Source: an uncultured Bacteroidales bacterium | GTDB taxonomy: Bacteria > Bacteroidota > Bacteroidia > Bacteroidales > Paludibacteraceae | DNA length: 64,000 nt | Assembly (NCBI GenBank): GCA_934667275.1 | Contig: CAKULK010000007.1 | Coordinates: forward strand, 52,865 to 116,864 | Reading direction: 5' to 3' | In this document: in pieces, positions 61,126 through 64,000 of the stretch | Numbering within the stretch: the stretch's first letter is position 1 | How the letters are laid out: each line of letters starts with the position of its first letter | Program-made: the position numbers and the translations under genes | The notes under the pieces: model-generated | The model's database searches: none | What the model was told of the DNA's origin: nothing | What the model saw: only the letters and a program-made list of their open reading frames with translations

Positions 61126-63468
61126 CTACTCGGGTCTGTCTAATGCCCAACGGAAGCCGATATAGACTTTCCATCCGTGTACAGGTCCCCAGACCATAGA
61201 GGCATCAAAGTCTGGTGAGGTAGGGGCGATATAGTGACTGTCTTCCATCCGTGCACCCGCGATGGGCGAGTCTTGGCGGAAGTTGGTCATATTCTCTGCA
61301 CCGGCATAGAGCGAGCAGGTGCGCCAGTACTTGGTGATTTGCGCCAGCAGTTGCGGGTACCAACGATGGTATGTATAACCATTGCGCGTCATATACTGGC
61401 TACTCCCCTCGGGCACCACAAAGCCGTCGGGCATACGCCCGTAGCCGTTGAACTGCGCGGTGAAGTCGAACTGCCACGTGTGGAGCGGCGTCTGGTAGGA
61501 GGTCGAGATAATGCCCTTGAACTTGTTTTGCAGAGGTTTGTCGCGCAGCACGAGCGCATTGTCGGCGGCAGAGAATGTAGTCTGTTGCACATCCGTATAG
61601 CGGAATGCTGCCGTCATCGTCCAACCGCGCAGTATCTCCATATTTGCCTCTACCTGCCAATTGTGCGCAAAGGATTGTGCACCCGTCACATCGCTGATAT
61701 TGAATAGATTAACACGGTGCGGGTCGGCATCTATATCCGTAATCACACCGTCTATGAAACGGGTATAGTAGTACTCGCCCGAGAGTTGCAACTCACGCTT
61801 GCCGACAGGGATATAGAAGGTGGTAGTAACCCCCGTATTGACGGTTCGTTCTTGTGCAAGGCGTTCATTTCCAATACAATACACCCTGTTGCTCGGCAGG
61901 TAGGCGGCATTGTCGGCAATGGCATTGGGCGAGCGGTATCCCATGCCCGCCGAAGCGCGGAGTGTCCACCACGTGAACGGCGCATAGCGGATATTCATAC
62001 GCGGCGTGAAGAAGACCCCGTAGCGCGTGGAGTAGTCGGCACGTGCGCCCAAGAGAAGTGTCAGCATCTCGCGATAGGAATAGGTGTATTCGGCAAACAC
62101 ACCGGGCGTGGTCTCCATACGACTCAGGTCGTACTGCTCCACCTCGGGCGTATTGAGCCACGCCAACGAGAGCGGCGCATGCAGCACCTCGTCATATCGG
62201 TCGAAATTGACGCTCAAGCCCGTGGACAGTTTGTGTTTGTGCCACCCGAAAGGGTCACGCGGGCTGTCGTCGAACTCGGTCTGGAAGATAGCATTGAGGT
62301 AGGCATTGGTCTGATTGGCGTCCCACAGCCGCTCGCCGTAGCGGTTGTCCTGACTATGGTAGGACGCCGCAGCGATGATGCCGACAGAGCGGTTCAGTGC
62401 GGCGTCAAACACATAGCCGTTCTTCATAAACCCGTCAATGCGGCGTGTGCGGAGGTCAATGCGATAGGGGTTGTCCACAGGCGTATGCCCGTGCATGGCA
62501 CGTGTCATCTGTCCGCCTACACGCTGGTCGTAGAGCGCACGCACCAGCACCTGCCCCGTGTAGCCGTCACGGCGGATAAACCAGCGGTTGAGCAGGTTGA
62601 GGTTGTGGTTCTTGGGCATATCGAGAAAGCCGTCGCCGTTGTCATCCATCTCCCATGAGCCGTCCTGCGCATGCAGCAGCACGCCTGTGGACACGTGTTC
62701 GTTGATGTCCCAACCGCCCGTGGCATTGAGTTCGGCATGCAAGGCGGAGTTGAGCATCAGGTTCACGGCAATGGGATTAGTGGTCTGCGGTTTGAGGTAC
62801 TCCACGTTGATTTGCCCCGTGATAGCCTCATAGCCGTTGATGACCGACGAGGTACCCTTGCTCACCTGTATCGACTCCATCCACGGTCCGGGAATATACT
62901 CCAAGCCGAAAGACTGCGCCAGTCCGCGTACGTTGGGGGTATTCTCCGTCAGCAGTTGCACATAGGTGCCGCTGAGCCCGAGCAGCCGTATCTGTTTGGC
63001 TCCTGTGGCGGCATCGGAATACGCCACATCCACCGAGGCACTGGTCTCGAAACTCTCCGACAGATTGCAGCATGCGGCTTTGGTGAGTTCCTGTCCGGTC
63101 AGTGTCTCCACATTCAGTGCCGATACACGTGAGCGCAGCACCGACATCTGCCTTTCGGTGATGCTCACTTCGTCCAGCACCATATCGCTCACTAATACGA
63201 TGGTCAGCGTGCGGTTGGAGCCCACATCGGTGGTGTCGTTGTGGTAGCCGAGGTAACTGCTCACCAGCAGGTGCGTGCCATGTACCGACTCTAATACGAA
63301 CATACCCGCCGTATCGGTAGCCACGCCCGTAGTGGTGCCTGCCCAATAGACATTCGCCCCCACAAGGGGCTGCCCGCTATCGTCCAACACCACGCCCCGA
63401 ATACGCGCAGCCCTCACCCCCAGCGATGATAATACAACTATGATGCAAAATACGATATATCGTTTCAT
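61126..63468 (-). CDS. TonB-dependent outer-membrane receptor
   Basis: About 780 residues. Signal peptide (IVFCIIVVLSSLGVRA), a CarboxypepD-regulatory-like domain (IRGVVLDDSGQPLVGANVYW), a plug domain (~115-220: VSKGTSSVINGYEAITGQINV), and a beta-barrel. Imports a scarce ligand using TonB energy; the plug contains AACCNLSESFETSASVDV, a variant I associate with metal-type receptors, but the ligand is not established. No SusD-like gene is adjacent. ATG at 63468 is preferred to that at 63477. A promoter lies about 270 bp upstream, giving a long structured leader. Confidence 0.92.
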   Translation of the reverse strand: MKRYIVFCIIVVLSSLGVRAARIRGVVLDDSGQPLVGANVYWAGTTTGVATDTAGMFVLESVHGTHLLVSSYLGYHNDTTDVGSNRTLTIVLVSDMVLDEVSITERQMSVLRSRVSALNVETLTGQELTKAACCNLSESFETSASVDVAYSDAATGAKQIRLLGLSGTYVQLLTENTPNVRGLAQSFGLEYIPGPWMESIQVSKGTSSVINGYEAITGQINVEYLKPQTTNPIAVNLMLNSALHAELNATGGWDINEHVSTGVLLHAQDGSWEMDDNGDGFLDMPKNHNLNLLNRWFIRRDGYTGQVLVRALYDQRVGGQMTRAMHGHTPVDNPYRIDLRTRRIDGFMKNGYVFDAALNRSVGIIAAASYHSQDNRYGERLWDANQTNAYLNAIFQTEFDDSPRDPFGWHKHKLSTGLSVNFDRYDEVLHAPLSLAWLNTPEVEQYDLSRMETTPGVFAEYTYSYREMLTLLLGARADYSTRYGVFFTPRMNIRYAPFTWWTLRASAGMGYRSPNAIADNAAYLPSNRVYCIGNERLAQERTVNTGVTTTFYIPVGKRELQLSGEYYYTRFIDGVITDIDADPHRVNLFNISDVTGAQSFAHNWQVEANMEILRGWTMTAAFRYTDVQQTTFSAADNALVLRDKPLQNKFKGIISTSYQTPLHTWQFDFTAQFNGYGRMPDGFVVPEGSSQYMTRNGYTYHRWYPQLLAQITKYWRTCSLYAGAENMTNFRQDSPIAGARMEDSHYIAPTSPDFDASMVWGPVHGWKVYIGFRWALDRPE

Positions 63469-63488
63469 ATCCTTCATTCCATATCAAA

Positions 63489-63512
63489 GGGCACTTAACC
63501 CCGTTAATGCCC
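63489..63512 (-). other. Hairpin just upstream of the TonB receptor start
   Basis: GGGCACTTAAC (63489-63499) pairs with GTTAATGCCC (63503-63512) over one bulge, a stable stem-loop 21 nt before the ATG in the mRNA. It could influence ribosome access. Confidence 0.6.
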
Positions 63513-63736
63513 ATATAAAGTTCGTTAAAAACAGAGAATGGTACGTGATTAAACATGTAATTACCCACGAATTGACCATTAATTCATACTGGGTGCTATT
63601 TTCCGCGATGTGCTAATAGTCAGATTATCACAAATGTGACCGCACTCGATTTGGCACATACGTGTGCCTAATCCATGTACACAACCACTGCCAACTAATC
63701 GTGAAACAATAAACTATACACCTCTTATTCTCGCTG

Positions 63737-63768
63737 CAAAGTTACACAAAAAGCACAACAACTACAAA
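63737..63768 (-). promoter_or_regulatory. Promoter of the TonB receptor gene
   Basis: Minus-strand TTTG (63768-63765), 20-bp spacer and TAACTTTG (63744-63737). The 63478-64000 gap contains this promoter, a ~265-nt leader with stem-loops (GGCACA/TGTGCC at 63653-63668; 63489-63512) and two 11-bp arrays; no gene is supported. Confidence 0.7.
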
Positions 63769-63832
63769 TGTCATGCTCTTTTTCCACTTTATACCTCGCT
63801 TTACACCTCACTGCCTTTCGGTCTTATACGCT

Positions 63833-63865
63833 GTCCTTACATTGTCCTCACGCTGTCTTCACGCT
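63833..63865. repeat. 11-bp tandem array GTCCTCACGCT, three units
   Basis: GTCCTTACATT, GTCCTCACGCT, GTCTTCACGCT in direct succession. Confidence 0.75.
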
Positions 63866-63872
63866 GGCAACT

Positions 63873-63916
63873 ACGGTATATACACGGTAGATATACGGTT
63901 GATACTCGGTTCATTT
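63873..63916. repeat. 11-bp tandem array ACGGTATATAC, four units
   Basis: ACGGTATATAC, ACGGTAGATAT, ACGGTTGATAC, TCGGTTCATTT, eight bases after the preceding array. Two different 11-bp repeats side by side upstream of the TonB receptor promoter. Confidence 0.8.
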
Positions 63917-64000
63917 AGCGACTCTGCTTTGTCCGTTTTCGGGTTGACTCGTTTCCGTGTTTGTTTTGTTAAAATACGTATAAGGTTGACTCGTTTGTCG

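Noticed and set aside
63478..63730. Cobalamin riboswitch before the TonB receptor
   Set aside because: CCACTG appears only on the wrong strand and the other conserved B12-box and core elements were not found.

Overview
The window comes from a Bacteroidota genome, almost certainly order Bacteroidales. Three things point there: a complete type IX secretion (T9SS/gliding) gene set (porP, gldK, gldL, gldM, gldN, plus gldH elsewhere); the conserved ftsX-DUF3098-uppP-truB-queA order; and repeated promoters of the Bacteroidetes form TTTG-N19/20-TAnnTTTG instead of E. coli-type boxes. No rRNA, tRNA, CRISPR array or intact insertion sequence was found. The family cannot be fixed from the sequence; possession of T9SS argues against a typical gut Bacteroides.

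Layout. 1-2250: 3' part of a secreted PKD-domain T9SS cargo gene. 2229-5979: dnaG, radical-SAM and glycosyltransferase operon. 6072-9183: orphan ATPase and lipoprotein in an AT-richer, repeat-rich stretch. 9184-14126: aspA, a polA without its proofreading domain, and a Fic gene. 14289-17460: a UmuD-like S24 peptidase followed by a phage-like accessory cassette (two paralogous small proteins, a holin-like protein, a DUF5675 protein and a spanin-like lipoprotein) full of hairpins and palindromic repeats. 17464-21860: ung, queA, truB, uppP, DUF3098, ftsX. 21934-27858: T9SS core. 27899-30532: DUF2795, cobalamin adenosyltransferase, methyltransferase, rpsP. 30635-36695: surface polysaccharide operon (four or five glycosyltransferases and a polymerase). 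36698-42177: RHH protein, outer-membrane protein, short RNase R, alpha-glucan phosphorylase. 42338-45404: AT-rich island with a frameshifted TPR regulator and small secreted proteins. 45406-48914: FAD oxidoreductase, membrane glycosyltransferase, GtrA. 48941-61028: LytTR regulator, SGNH hydrolase, gpmI, ychF, two tandem Ca/Na antiporters, holB, ricT, gldH, trmB, Na+:solute symporter. 61126-63468: TonB-dependent receptor with a long leader.

The genes connect through the cell envelope. GldK-N, PorP and GldH export proteins such as the first gene and the 44640-45404 product. The polysaccharide genes and GtrA/FAD genes build surface glycans, and UppP recycles the undecaprenyl carrier they need.

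The most unusual content is non-coding. There are several arrays of exactly 11-bp period, one family of which occurs at three separate loci. A palindromic element family has inserted in frame in three genes (twice in polA). Two MITE-like inverted-repeat elements separate the genes of the phage-like cassette.
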